This document shows positions 24,539 to 32,028 of a DNA stretch of 38,206 nt, in pieces; the stretch's first letter is position 1; the number at the start of each line of letters is the position of its first letter. The stretch covers positions 1 through 38,206 of the forward strand of contig MWDD01000023.1 of assembly GCA_002070375.1 (NCBI GenBank), written 5' to 3'. The stretch comes from a bacterium ADurb.Bin157. GTDB taxonomy: Bacteria > Muiribacteriota > Ozemobacteria > Ozemobacterales > Ozemobacteraceae. Below the pieces are notes generated by a model. The model made no database searches. It was given only the letters and a program-made list of their open reading frames with translations, and was not told the DNA's origin. Made by a program: the position numbers and the translations under genes.

Positions 24539-26047
24539 ATGAGATTTAATGCTTTATTATTAAGAACAGTGTTTTCTTTATTCTTCTTTGCCGGCTGCGC
24601 AAATTTTTGTGCTGCCGACGACAAAGCAAAATTCATCTGCGACATTCAGTCTTCGTCGTTCGTTGAAAGCGCGCGTTGCGAATATTACGAGGCCGTATTC
24701 AGCCCCGATTCGATTTTTCCCGTCTATAATCCGGGGCAATACGACAAAACCTTTTTAGGCACAGCCAATGACATGAACTTCAAACTGAAAACCGACATAA
24801 ACGACAACATTTTCATGGATTTCACCGAAAATCTGTATTTGCGTTACTATAACGACGAAGAACCTCTGAGTTTAGGGCACAAATCATACAGATACAACGA
24901 GATCAACCATCTTTTCAACGCCAGATTAGGTATAAACTCCGGCGAGCACGACTATTTTCAACTAGACTTTTATAACAGCATTTTAAATTTTGACTACTTA
25001 GAAGTATTGAACAGCAAGTCTAATCGCGGCTCTGCCATGTTCAGCCACGAATTTGACGAACGCGCCTGTTTATCGATAATAGGCAACATCGAAGAACGCG
25101 AATTTGAGTTCGACACGGTGCGCAACTACAAAGAATCTCGCGTAATGCTCGCCGTATCGAGCTTGCTGCCCTCAAAAAACCAATACATTCAAATTGCCGA
25201 TTCCGCACGCGGCAGCAAAGAATACTTCAAGACAATACCCGGCACACTCAAGCCCAAAAGGGCCATAGATTACTACACCGACTACGAAACAAACCCCTAC
25301 GACTCTGACCCCGGCGCTAAATATATGCGCCGCAAAAATATGGGCGAACTCATTGTTAAAGGGTTTGGCGAAATGGCCGCCGGTGAGCTGACCGAACTCA
25401 CAAACGAATACAAAGAAATGGTCGGAGGCTTTGAAGTCTCATATGAAGCGGCCGAAAACATGGCCTTAAGACTGAACGAGGTCTACAGAAAAACCGAATA
25501 CGACCGAGAATCCATGCTGAATTATTTATATGACAACTCATCGAATTACATAGCAATCGCCCTTGACCATGATTTAAGCGAGACAACCGCTCAAACTCTT
25601 ACTTTCAGCAATGAGCGCCTGTCACACAAAAACGCCGAAACCGAAGATTATAAAGTTAACGCCGTTACCTACGAAGGGTTTTATTCGTTCGGCCGCTCAA
25701 CAAGCACTCTACTGTTGGGAACCGCCCAAAGAAGATTCGACAACCCCGCTTTGTATTACCCTGACGAAAACGAGTTCAGGTTCAACTTAGGCTACGATTT
25801 TTTAATCACAGACAGCATTAAGTTCATGACAAAAGGCGAGCTGACAGAAAGCGAATACAAAAACTTCGAAAACGAGCTCTATTCAACCTACAACCGCAAA
25901 TCTTTAAGAGCGGCAATCAAAAAAACTTTCACACCATACTCCTCACTCGAACTGGCCTACCAGCAAAACATCGAAAAACACGACACTTTCACATCAAACA
26001 ACGTGGAAGAAAAAATCGTGGGCCTGACTTTCAACGCGAACTTCTGA
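24539..26047 (+). CDS. Predicted outer-membrane beta-barrel protein
   Basis: A 502-residue protein of unknown family, divergent from the giant surface-protein gene across a 133-base AT-rich gap. A signal peptide spans about residues 1-25 (LLLRTVFSLFFFAG core; cleavage probably near CAA-DD, though FFAGC could act as a poor lipobox). The mature part has alternating aromatic/polar strands and ends VGLTFNANF, with the C-terminal Phe expected of a BAM-inserted barrel. Mid-region segments such as RGSAMFSHEFDERACLSIIG and the strand-turn-strand pattern after residue 300 fit a barrel of 14 or more strands. No ribosome site is obvious before ATG 24539. It could be an outer-membrane partner of the neighbouring surface protein, but only position suggests this. 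Confidence 0.65.
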   Translation: MRFNALLLRTVFSLFFFAGCANFCAADDKAKFICDIQSSSFVESARCEYYEAVFSPDSIFPVYNPGQYDKTFLGTANDMNFKLKTDINDNIFMDFTENLYLRYYNDEEPLSLGHKSYRYNEINHLFNARLGINSGEHDYFQLDFYNSILNFDYLEVLNSKSNRGSAMFSHEFDERACLSIIGNIEEREFEFDTVRNYKESRVMLAVSSLLPSKNQYIQIADSARGSKEYFKTIPGTLKPKRAIDYYTDYETNPYDSDPGAKYMRRKNMGELIVKGFGEMAAGELTELTNEYKEMVGGFEVSYEAAENMALRLNEVYRKTEYDRESMLNYLYDNSSNYIAIALDHDLSETTAQTLTFSNERLSHKNAETEDYKVNAVTYEGFYSFGRSTSTLLLGTAQRRFDNPALYYPDENEFRFNLGYDFLITDSIKFMTKGELTESEYKNFENELYSTYNRKSLRAAIKKTFTPYSSLELAYQQNIEKHDTFTSNNVEEKIVGLTFNANF

Positions 26048-26149
26048 CCAATTATTTACTCTCGGCTTTAACTTTTGATAAAAAAATAATTAAATCGGTA
26101 GGCATTTTGTCGGTTTTTGATTTATACTTGTGTCAGAGGGTACGAAAAC

Positions 26150-26154
26150 AGGAG
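26150..26154 (+). promoter_or_regulatory. Shine-Dalgarno that sets the metallopeptidase start
   Basis: AGGAG, five bases before ATG 26160. It rules against the GTG at 26130, which opens the frame ten codons earlier and would bury the signal peptide. Confidence 0.8.
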
Positions 26155-26159
26155 TTTAT

Positions 26160-27620
26160 ATGTTTCGACATCTTATTATATTGTTTGTCTCTGCATTAAT
26201 CATTATTTCCGGCACAGGTGCCGCTTTTGCGCAAAGCGAAAGCTATATCGACACAATTTATCAGGCCCTGGAATCAGAGCAAGGCACCTCGCAAGAAGCT
26301 TCGGCGCCCCAAGACGAAGAGAACGGCGATGGCGGCGAACAGAGCGTCACAATAGAAACAGGCGACGAAGAAGCCGTAGTCGAACAAACAGAAGAACTTC
26401 CACCCGAAATTCAGCGAATAAACACCATTTTAAACGATATAACAAGAATTTTAACCGGCCAATTAGGCGGGGCATTACCGACGTTAAACTTGATAGACCT
26501 CTCTGACACCGGCTCTCAAACACAAACCGAAACCGAAACAAACACCGAAACCGAAACGGTTACCGACACAAATACCGATACAAGCACAGATACTGTTACC
26601 GACACAGACACAGATACCGTTACCGATACAGATACAGATACAGACACAAGCACAGACACTGTTACCGATACAGACACAAGCACGGATACCGTTACTGATA
26701 CCGACACAAGCACAGATACCGTTACTGATACCGATACAAGCACAGATACCGATACCGATACCAATACCGATACAAGCACGGATACCGTTACCGATACCAA
26801 TACCGATACAAGCACGGATACCGTTACCGATACAGACACACAGACCGAAACCGAAACTCAGACAAACACATCAACCGACACCTCTACTGTCGACGGCCTT
26901 AAAAACAGCATATCTGACAAATACGATATCGACATGGGCGACGGAACAGCCGACTGGTCTCTTAAACAGCTCGAAGCGGCAGACGAACTTTTTGCCACAC
27001 TTCCAAAGGGCTTCTTAGACTGCACAACAAAAATAACCCGCGACGTTAAGGTCGAAGAAAACACAACTTTAGGCTCTGCAACAAATCTTCTCGGATACGT
27101 AAAATACATGGAACAAGAAGCCCATATTCTAGATCTTGCAACAGAGGTATCCGAAGACACCCAAGAGCTGATAGAAGATAACATGCGTGAAGCTGCACGA
27201 GAAGCATATATCAAAACGTACAAAGAAAAATACAACGAGGATCCGCCCGAAGTTCTCATTACCGAATACGTAGACGGATACGTTGAAAGAAACCTTGCGG
27301 CGCAAATCGAATATCAGTTTAAATTTCAGCTAAAACATACAATTGCCCACGAAATGACGCACTGCTTGCAGCATACTTACCCGAATGTTTACCGCGAATG
27401 GCAGGCTAAATTCTGGCCCAACAACGAAATAACCGGAGACTCTCCGTCGAATTACGGCAAGTCGCTGCCTTACGAAGACATGGCCGAAAGTTTCGCTTTC
27501 TTTATTCTCGGCGGCAGAATCGAAGACGGGTTCTTTATCACAGAAACCGGCTCAAAAATGGATCTCGAAAGATACGAATTTGTAAAAAATGCCTTAAACG
27601 AGCTCGGCGGCAATTACTGA
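26160..27620 (+). CDS. Secreted HExxH metallopeptidase with long Thr-Asp repeat region
   Basis: A 486-residue protein. A signal peptide covers residues 1-25 (LIILFVSALIIISGTGAAFA). An acidic Glu/Gln-rich segment follows, then about 120 residues of nearly pure Thr-Asp with scattered Ser, Val, Asn and Gln (units like DTSTDTVTDT). The C-terminal domain (about 245-486) holds the zinc motif HEMTH at residues 397-401, and YEDMAESFAFF at about 438-448 supplies a Glu as probable third ligand (gluzincin-like order). The repeat would be an extended, highly acidic, possibly Ca-binding or glycosylated stalk. The peptidase family is not recognised beyond the zincin motif. A perfect terminator lies 46 bases past the stop, inside the convergent MFS gene; the last 27 bases overlap that gene. 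Confidence 0.75.
   Translation: MFRHLIILFVSALIIISGTGAAFAQSESYIDTIYQALESEQGTSQEASAPQDEENGDGGEQSVTIETGDEEAVVEQTEELPPEIQRINTILNDITRILTGQLGGALPTLNLIDLSDTGSQTQTETETNTETETVTDTNTDTSTDTVTDTDTDTVTDTDTDTDTSTDTVTDTDTSTDTVTDTDTSTDTVTDTDTSTDTDTDTNTDTSTDTVTDTNTDTSTDTVTDTDTQTETETQTNTSTDTSTVDGLKNSISDKYDIDMGDGTADWSLKQLEAADELFATLPKGFLDCTTKITRDVKVEENTTLGSATNLLGYVKYMEQEAHILDLATEVSEDTQELIEDNMREAAREAYIKTYKEKYNEDPPEVLITEYVDGYVERNLAAQIEYQFKFQLKHTIAHEMTHCLQHTYPNVYREWQAKFWPNNEITGDSPSNYGKSLPYEDMAESFAFFILGGRIEDGFFITETGSKMDLERYEFVKNALNELGGNY
26516..26886 (+). repeat. Thr-Asp-coding minisatellite
   Basis: About 370 bases built from 6-base ACNGAY-type (Thr-Asp) steps, organised locally in 30-base units (GATACAAGCACAGATACCGT and close variants). 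Synonymous variation between units shows the array is partly aged rather than a recent pure expansion. Steps of six or thirty bases preserve the frame. Confidence 0.9.
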
Positions 27621-28814
27621 TTCCTTCTTAATCAGCCTTGCAAACCAAAGTGCCGTGAAAAATATCCCCACACTTTGAATCAAACATAAGTGTGGGGTTT
27701 TTATTACATCGCTCAAAAACCCGAACGACAAATAGGCAATCGGAAAAGTAAAGCTTATTATCGCCTGCATGCGGGCAAAAAAGCTGCCCTTAACTTCTTG
27801 GGGAACGATTTTTTGAAACATGGTCACAAACTTAACATTATTTAAGCCCACCGTCAGCCCCGAAACGAACAAAGAGGCGGCAAAAACCTTAAAATCAACT
27901 ATCAACCCCGGAAAAACATGGGCCACACTGCTGACTAACATACAAATAACGCCCAGCAAAACGGTTTTGCCGTCGCTCTTTATATACGAAGCCAAAAAGG
28001 TGCCTGCTAAAATGCCCATCCAGATAGCTGCTTCAACCAGCGCCAAAACATCGGCCTTAGCGTGCAAAGCCCGTTGCACATAGACCGGCATTATCAACAA
28101 ATCGGGTGTTGCAAATAGATTTACTAAGCCGAACCCGATAAGCATCTGAAGCAAAAACGAATGTTTTTTCCAGTTCAAAGCTTGTTCGCCGGCCGCAGAA
28201 TCAACGGCATCGGCGCCCGAGGCCGCTTCAACTTCGTTCGGAAACTTAATCGTAATCTCGATCATAGCCGAGATGAAAAAATTCAAACAGGTCAAAGCCA
28301 CCAAATTCGGTATCCCCACCAAATTGATAAGCCCCGCGCCAAGCATAGCCCCGCCGAAGCTTGCCATATACTGCGTCGAAGATTGGTAAGCCACGGCGCT
28401 TTCAAGGTCGGCCTCGTTATTAACGAGTTCAGGCACCGCCTTAGAAACGGTCGGGTTAAAGAACCCCTCAACCGCTGCAATGGCAAAGCCGAACAGCAAA
28501 GCATAAGAAAAGTTAAGTTTATTTGCGATAAGCAGCCACCCCAACGATGCAAGCAGCGTCGATGTTATTAAATCGCAGGACACAAGCATTTTTCGGGTCG
28601 GGTTCGTATCGACAGTCTTGCCCATAAACTTAAAAAACAGCATGGCAGGCAAAACGCCCGCAATCATAAAGCAGCCAAGCAAAAAGCCCCCGTTTTCGGG
28701 GTTGTTCTCGATGATCCACCAACTCATGGCTATCAAATAAACTTTGTTCCCGGCCTGACTTGTAACCTGCCCAAGCCAAAGCTTCAAAAACTCACGGTAT
28801 TTAAATAAAAACAT
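27594..28814 (-). CDS. MFS transporter (MFS_3/EntS-like exporter)
   Basis: A 406-residue major facilitator protein with about twelve predicted membrane helices. The N-terminus FLKLWLGQVTSQAGNKVYLI matches the MFS_3/enterobactin-exporter-like opening (F..L.......S..G). A loop 2-3 segment MGKTVDTNPTRKMLV stands in place of the canonical G-x-x-x-D-R-x-G-R motif, and the A-F-N-P-type VEGFFNPTVSKAVPELV block is typical of the subfamily. A central hydrophilic loop (ASGADAVDSAAGEQALNW) separates the halves. The substrate cannot be inferred. It is the last gene of the yhbY operon, 18 bases after the small membrane protein, and its 3' end overlaps the convergent metallopeptidase gene by 27 bases. Confidence 0.85.
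   Translation of the reverse strand: MFLFKYREFLKLWLGQVTSQAGNKVYLIAMSWWIIENNPENGGFLLGCFMIAGVLPAMLFFKFMGKTVDTNPTRKMLVSCDLITSTLLASLGWLLIANKLNFSYALLFGFAIAAVEGFFNPTVSKAVPELVNNEADLESAVAYQSSTQYMASFGGAMLGAGLINLVGIPNLVALTCLNFFISAMIEITIKFPNEVEAASGADAVDSAAGEQALNWKKHSFLLQMLIGFGLVNLFATPDLLIMPVYVQRALHAKADVLALVEAAIWMGILAGTFLASYIKSDGKTVLLGVICMLVSSVAHVFPGLIVDFKVFAASLFVSGLTVGLNNVKFVTMFQKIVPQEVKGSFFARMQAIISFTFPIAYLSFGFLSDVIKTPHLCLIQSVGIFFTALWFARLIKKESVIAAELV
27666..27705 (+). terminator. Rho-independent terminator of the metallopeptidase gene, inside the MFS coding sequence
   Basis: CCCCACACTT (27666-27675) and AAGTGTGGGG (27688-27697) form a perfect 10-base stem with a 12-base loop, followed by TTTTTATT. It sits 46 bases downstream of the plus-strand stop codon and entirely within the C-terminal coding part of the convergent MFS gene. 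Confidence 0.9.
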
Positions 28815-28832
28815 CGCAACCCCGTTTCTGCT

Positions 28833-29435
28833 TTAAATTATTTTTTTCAGAACAATCAAAGTTATCCCAAATATTATCAAAGCCGGCAAAAATAGTATAA
28901 GTTCCGCCACATCGAAAGCATTAATAAGCGGCCGCGCGGCCCTAAAATCGCCAATGTGTCTCTTTGCAAAATCGTTGTGCATATCGCGGTCTAACCCGTG
29001 ATACTTGCAATAAATTATCTCATTCGCGTTTGCATCTTCTTTGTAAGCACTAAATGAGCACTCGCCATGCGGTCTTTTTGCCTGCAGTTTCATATACACG
29101 CGTATGGGTGATTTTTCATCAAACGCCGTTTCGTCATTTATTTCGGGAATAGGCGCACCGGCCTCGCGCATTATTTCGAGAGCCTTTCCCAAACGTCGCT
29201 GCATTTTATAGCAGTTTTCGTGGGGCAATTCTCTGAAATTGAATTTGTGCGCCCAAAATCTGAACCGCAGTTCGTTTCGAACATTTGTATATGAGATTTC
29301 GTCGCGATTTTTTAAATATTTTGGGTAAAGCATTTCTTCGGGGAGCCCCGACACGCCCGAAGACGTTCTTGCTCCCATAAGCAGGGCACCCACGCCCACA
29401 ATCAGGATAAAACCGATCAAAACAGCTTTTTTCAT
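28833..29435 (-). CDS. Small bitopic membrane protein, function unknown
   Basis: A 200-residue protein not matched to any family. An N-terminal hydrophobic segment (AVLIGFILIVGVGALLMG, about residues 4-21) and a C-terminal one (VAELILFLPALIIFGITLIV, about 175-195) flank a roughly 150-residue soluble domain with four Cys (ENCYK, GECSF, YCKYHG). By charge (MKK... and ...KKII) both ends probably lie in the cytoplasm with the domain outside. The gene overlaps the upstream pseudophosphatase stop by four bases, so they are translationally coupled and likely work together, though how is unknown. Confidence 0.7.
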   Translation of the reverse strand: MKKAVLIGFILIVGVGALLMGARTSSGVSGLPEEMLYPKYLKNRDEISYTNVRNELRFRFWAHKFNFRELPHENCYKMQRRLGKALEIMREAGAPIPEINDETAFDEKSPIRVYMKLQAKRPHGECSFSAYKEDANANEIIYCKYHGLDRDMHNDFAKRHIGDFRAARPLINAFDVAELILFLPALIIFGITLIVLKKII

Positions 29436-29992
29436 GAATAATTCTTTATAAAATCAATTTGTATTTTATTATCGGGCAGTGTTGTATATGCCGATGCCGC
29501 CGTTTCTTTAAACATTTCGGCCATTATTTTAATCGCGTCGTCAAAAGTGCAGCCGCGACTTTTGAGCCAACAGCCGATAACAAGGCCGGTTCTGCCCACC
29601 CCGCTCCTCGAATGCAGATACACTTTGAGACCGCTTTCGAGAAAGCCGTTTATCTTCGCGATTATTTTGCTCATCGTTTCTTTATCGCAGACGGAATAGT
29701 CTTCAATCTCGAATCTTATGTAATGAACCCGTTCTGCCCCTGAGCCGCCCGCCGACAGAAACTTCTTGTAATGCACAAGCTCGTCTTCTTCGGTCAGATC
29801 TATAAAAGCGTTAACACCTTTGTCAAGCAGATACGCCAAAACCTCGCACTGGTCTTTTGCTCCGGGGTTATAAGGGTAGCCGCCCGCAAAAAACCTGTCG
29901 TTCTCGACTTCAAAAACAGTATCCGGTTTGTTATTTGCTTTTCGGTAATTCAATTTTCTTGGGTTTATCTTCAAAAGGCTTATAAAGCACAA
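29432..29992 (-). CDS. Dual-specificity/tyrosine phosphatase-like protein with catalytic Cys replaced by Ser (pseudophosphatase)
   Basis: Up to 186 residues with a bacterial dual-specificity phosphatase fold: FFAGGYPYNPGAKDQ entry, FIDLTEEDEL (general-acid loop region), and the P-loop LHSRSGVGRTGLVIGCWL. The canonical loop is HCxxGxGR(S/T). Here His127 is followed by Ser128 (codon TCG at 29609-29611), while Gly131, Arg134 and Thr135 are kept. Cys-to-Ser at this site removes nucleophilic activity but keeps phosphate binding, so a phosphate sensor is likelier than an enzyme. The start is uncertain: no ATG precedes the domain; TTG codons at 29992, 29974 and 29953 are possible, all overlapping the yhbY 3' end. 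It is coupled to the downstream membrane protein by ATGA. Confidence 0.8.
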   Translation of the reverse strand: MCFISLLKINPRKLNYRKANNKPDTVFEVENDRFFAGGYPYNPGAKDQCEVLAYLLDKGVNAFIDLTEEDELVHYKKFLSAGGSGAERVHYIRFEIEDYSVCDKETMSKIIAKINGFLESGLKVYLHSRSGVGRTGLVIGCWLKSRGCTFDDAIKIMAEMFKETAASAYTTLPDNKIQIDFIKNYS

Positions 29993-30236
29993 TAGTTCTT
30001 CCGATTATTCTCACAAGAATCGCGCCCGTTTCTTCTATTGCAAGCTCTGACACATCTCGCGCTTCAACCGGCGCCGTGTCTAAAATTTTGATCTTAATAA
30101 GCTCATGTTTATTGAAAGCTTCGTTCAGGCTCAGCACTATATTGGCTTCGAGGCCCTGCTTGCCGATTCTTATGATAGGTTCAAGGCTATTCGCCAATGA
30201 TTCAAGATGTTTTCGTTGCAAAGAAGATAATTTCAC
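29931..30236 (-). CDS. yhbY: YhbY/CRM-domain RNA-binding protein
   Basis: A 101-residue single CRM (CRS1-YhbY) domain protein that binds pre-50S ribosomal RNA during assembly. LSSQRKHL-type opening (LSSLQRKHLESLANSLEPII), the RNA-contacting GxxG loop in RIGKQGL, EAFNKHELIKIKIL, and RIIGRTIVLYKP near the end are all family hallmarks. Start is GTG 30236 with GGAG seven bases before it. Full length for the family. It leads a four-gene minus-strand operon and diverges from the restriction-modification operon across a shared palindromic promoter region. Confidence 0.93.
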   Translation of the reverse strand: MKLSSLQRKHLESLANSLEPIIRIGKQGLEANIVLSLNEAFNKHELIKIKILDTAPVEARDVSELAIEETGAILVRIIGRTIVLYKPFEDKPKKIELPKSK

Positions 30237-30260
30237 AGACTAACTCCAAAAATAAGATTA

Positions 30261-30291
30261 GGCATTATAGCATATTTTTTAGTATAATGCC
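30261..30291. promoter_or_regulatory. Divergent promoter palindrome between yhbY and the DpnII operon
   Basis: GGCATTATA (30261-30269) and TATAATGCC (30283-30291) are perfect inverted repeats 13 bases apart. Each arm contains a consensus -10 TATAAT: plus strand 30283-30288, 24 bases before dpnM; minus strand 30269-30264, 27 bases before yhbY. Candidate -35 elements TTAGGC (30258-30263) and, on minus, TTGGGC (30294-30289) are poor and 19 bases away. The symmetry could also be an operator. Confidence 0.7.
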
Positions 30292-30311
30292 CAACAGGGA
30301 GTTAATTCAGT

Positions 30312-31187
30312 ATGGGAAAACCATTTATAAAATGGGCCGGTGGAAAAAGCCAGCTTTTATCAGATATTAGAAACAAATATCCTGATAAAATAGAACGATA
30401 TTGCGAACCGTTTTTAGGCGGCGGGGCAGTTATGTTCGATATTATAAAGTTGTTTCAACCTAAAGAAATATTAGCAAATGACATCAACAAAGAACTTATA
30501 AATACATATAAGCATATTCAAACTAATTGTGATTTTATTATAAAAGAATTAAACACCCTTCAAAATCATTTTTGGTTAGGCTCCGAAGAAAAAAGAAGAG
30601 AAATATATCTTTTGCTCAGAAACAAGTTTAATGAAATGATTATCGGGAAAAAAGAAGCAGAAAATTTAGAGAAAGCTGTGTTATTTATTTTCTTAAATAA
30701 GACCTGCTTTAATGGTTTATATCGAGTAAATTCAAAAGGCTTATTCAACGTCCCTATTGGTTCTTATAAAAAGCCTCCGATCTGTGACGAAGAAAATTTA
30801 ATTTATTGCTCAAAACTATTAAAAAATGTTAAATTTTCCTGCGCTGATTACTCTACAACTAACGATTTTATAGATTCAAAAACGTTTGTATATATAGACC
30901 CTCCCTACCGACCGTTATCAGCAACTTCCTCATTTACCGCTTATAGCGAATTTACTTTTTCAGATCAAGAACAACAAAATCTGGGAAAATTTATAGACTG
31001 CATCACACAAAAAGGCGCAAAAATTGTTCTAAGCAACTCTGATCCTAAAAATACAAATGTTGAAGATAATTTTTTCGATGAATTATACGCTAATTACACA
31101 ATAAATCGAATTGAAGCCAAAAGAATGATAAACAGCAACTCTTCGGGCCGAGGCTCTATAAAAGAGTTGCTAATTTGTAATTTTTAA
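30312..31187 (+). CDS. dpnM: DpnM/Dam-type N6-adenine DNA methyltransferase (GATC)
   Basis: A 291-residue D12-class (Dam family) methylase that transfers a methyl group from S-adenosylmethionine to adenine, predicted in GATC. The SAM-binding N-terminus PFIKWAGGKSQLL and EPFLGGGAV are intact, and the catalytic DPPY is at residue 196 (YIDPPYRPLS), followed by FTAYSEFTFSDQEQ. Length and order of motifs match DpnM. GGGAG stands ten bases before ATG 30312. It is first of three genes with the DpnII endonuclease and a second methylase; the endonuclease partner makes GATC the likely site. The operon is visibly richer in A and T than flanking miaA and yhbY. Confidence 0.92.
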   Translation: MGKPFIKWAGGKSQLLSDIRNKYPDKIERYCEPFLGGGAVMFDIIKLFQPKEILANDINKELINTYKHIQTNCDFIIKELNTLQNHFWLGSEEKRREIYLLLRNKFNEMIIGKKEAENLEKAVLFIFLNKTCFNGLYRVNSKGLFNVPIGSYKKPPICDEENLIYCSKLLKNVKFSCADYSTTNDFIDSKTFVYIDPPYRPLSATSSFTAYSEFTFSDQEQQNLGKFIDCITQKGAKIVLSNSDPKNTNVEDNFFDELYANYTINRIEAKRMINSNSSGRGSIKELLICNF

Positions 31188-31198
31188 GGAGTGTTTCA

Positions 31199-32026
31199 TT
31201 GAAAAGTTCTTTTAAGGAATTTATTAATAGTTTAAGTGAAACTAACGAAACTCTTAAAGGCTTAACAGATTTTAAAAAAGTAAAACAAAATGTTGCTCAG
31301 ATTTCACTGAAACTTCATCAACTTAATTATCTGATTGGAAAAACCAATCTAAGAGAGGCAATAAAAGAACTATATAATGAAAACCCAAATTCTTTTGAAG
31401 TATTGAACATTTTATTGGCAGTTAGAACTAAGGGCAAAAAAAAGGTTATTAATTCAAAAGGTGAATTTGTGCTTTTAGAAAGCTATGTTACCTCTTTAAA
31501 TGGGGTAATTGAATATATTGAGCAGACCGGAATTGCTGAGATTTTATCTAATAAAAATGTGACGAATTTAGTTGATTATGTTTTTGGCGTAGAAGTTGGA
31601 CTGGATACTAATGCGAGAAAAAATCGAGGCGGAAAAAATATGGCACATATTGTCTCACAGAGATTTTCAGATGCAAAGATTCCCTTTGAAGAAGAAGTTA
31701 ACAGTAAAACATACCCTGATTTGAATAGTTTTGACACAGACCTTAAACGCTTTGACTTTGCAATAAAAACAAGAAAAAAAATATATTTAATAGAGACTAA
31801 TTTTTATAATGTTGGTGGCTCAAAACTTAATGAAGTAGCCAGAGCATATTCCAATATTTCCCAAAAATTCAATAAAAACAAAAATTATTCGTTTGTATGG
31901 ATTACTGACGGACAGGGTTGGCTTAAAGCTAAAAACAAACTTGAAGAGGCTTATTCGAATATCCCGCATGTATATAATCTCTCAAACTTAGATAAATTCT
32001 TAAGATTAGTTAAATCAGAGCTTTAA
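31199..32026 (+). CDS. dpnII: DpnII/MboI-type restriction endonuclease
   Basis: A 275-residue type II endonuclease of the DpnII/MboI family, cutting unmethylated GATC. The PD-(D/E)XK-like site is visible as RFDFAIKTRKKIYLIETNFY with a following GGSKLNEVARAY, where Asn takes the usual Lys place as in this family. The N-terminal half (FKEFINSLSETNETLKGLTD, KLHQLNYLIG) is also family-like. The start is TTG 31199 with AAGGAG (31186-31191) seven bases before it, overlapping the dpnM stop. A rare start may delay endonuclease synthesis behind methylation. It lies second in the operon, between the methylases. Confidence 0.9.
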   Translation: MKSSFKEFINSLSETNETLKGLTDFKKVKQNVAQISLKLHQLNYLIGKTNLREAIKELYNENPNSFEVLNILLAVRTKGKKKVINSKGEFVLLESYVTSLNGVIEYIEQTGIAEILSNKNVTNLVDYVFGVEVGLDTNARKNRGGKNMAHIVSQRFSDAKIPFEEEVNSKTYPDLNSFDTDLKRFDFAIKTRKKIYLIETNFYNVGGSKLNEVARAYSNISQKFNKNKNYSFVWITDGQGWLKAKNKLEEAYSNIPHVYNLSNLDKFLRLVKSEL

Positions 32027-32028
32027 TT

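Noticed and set aside
26516..26839. 107-codon minus-strand frame of alternating Val and Ser
   Set aside because: It is the complement of the Thr-Asp minisatellite; no signal, ribosome site or independent support.
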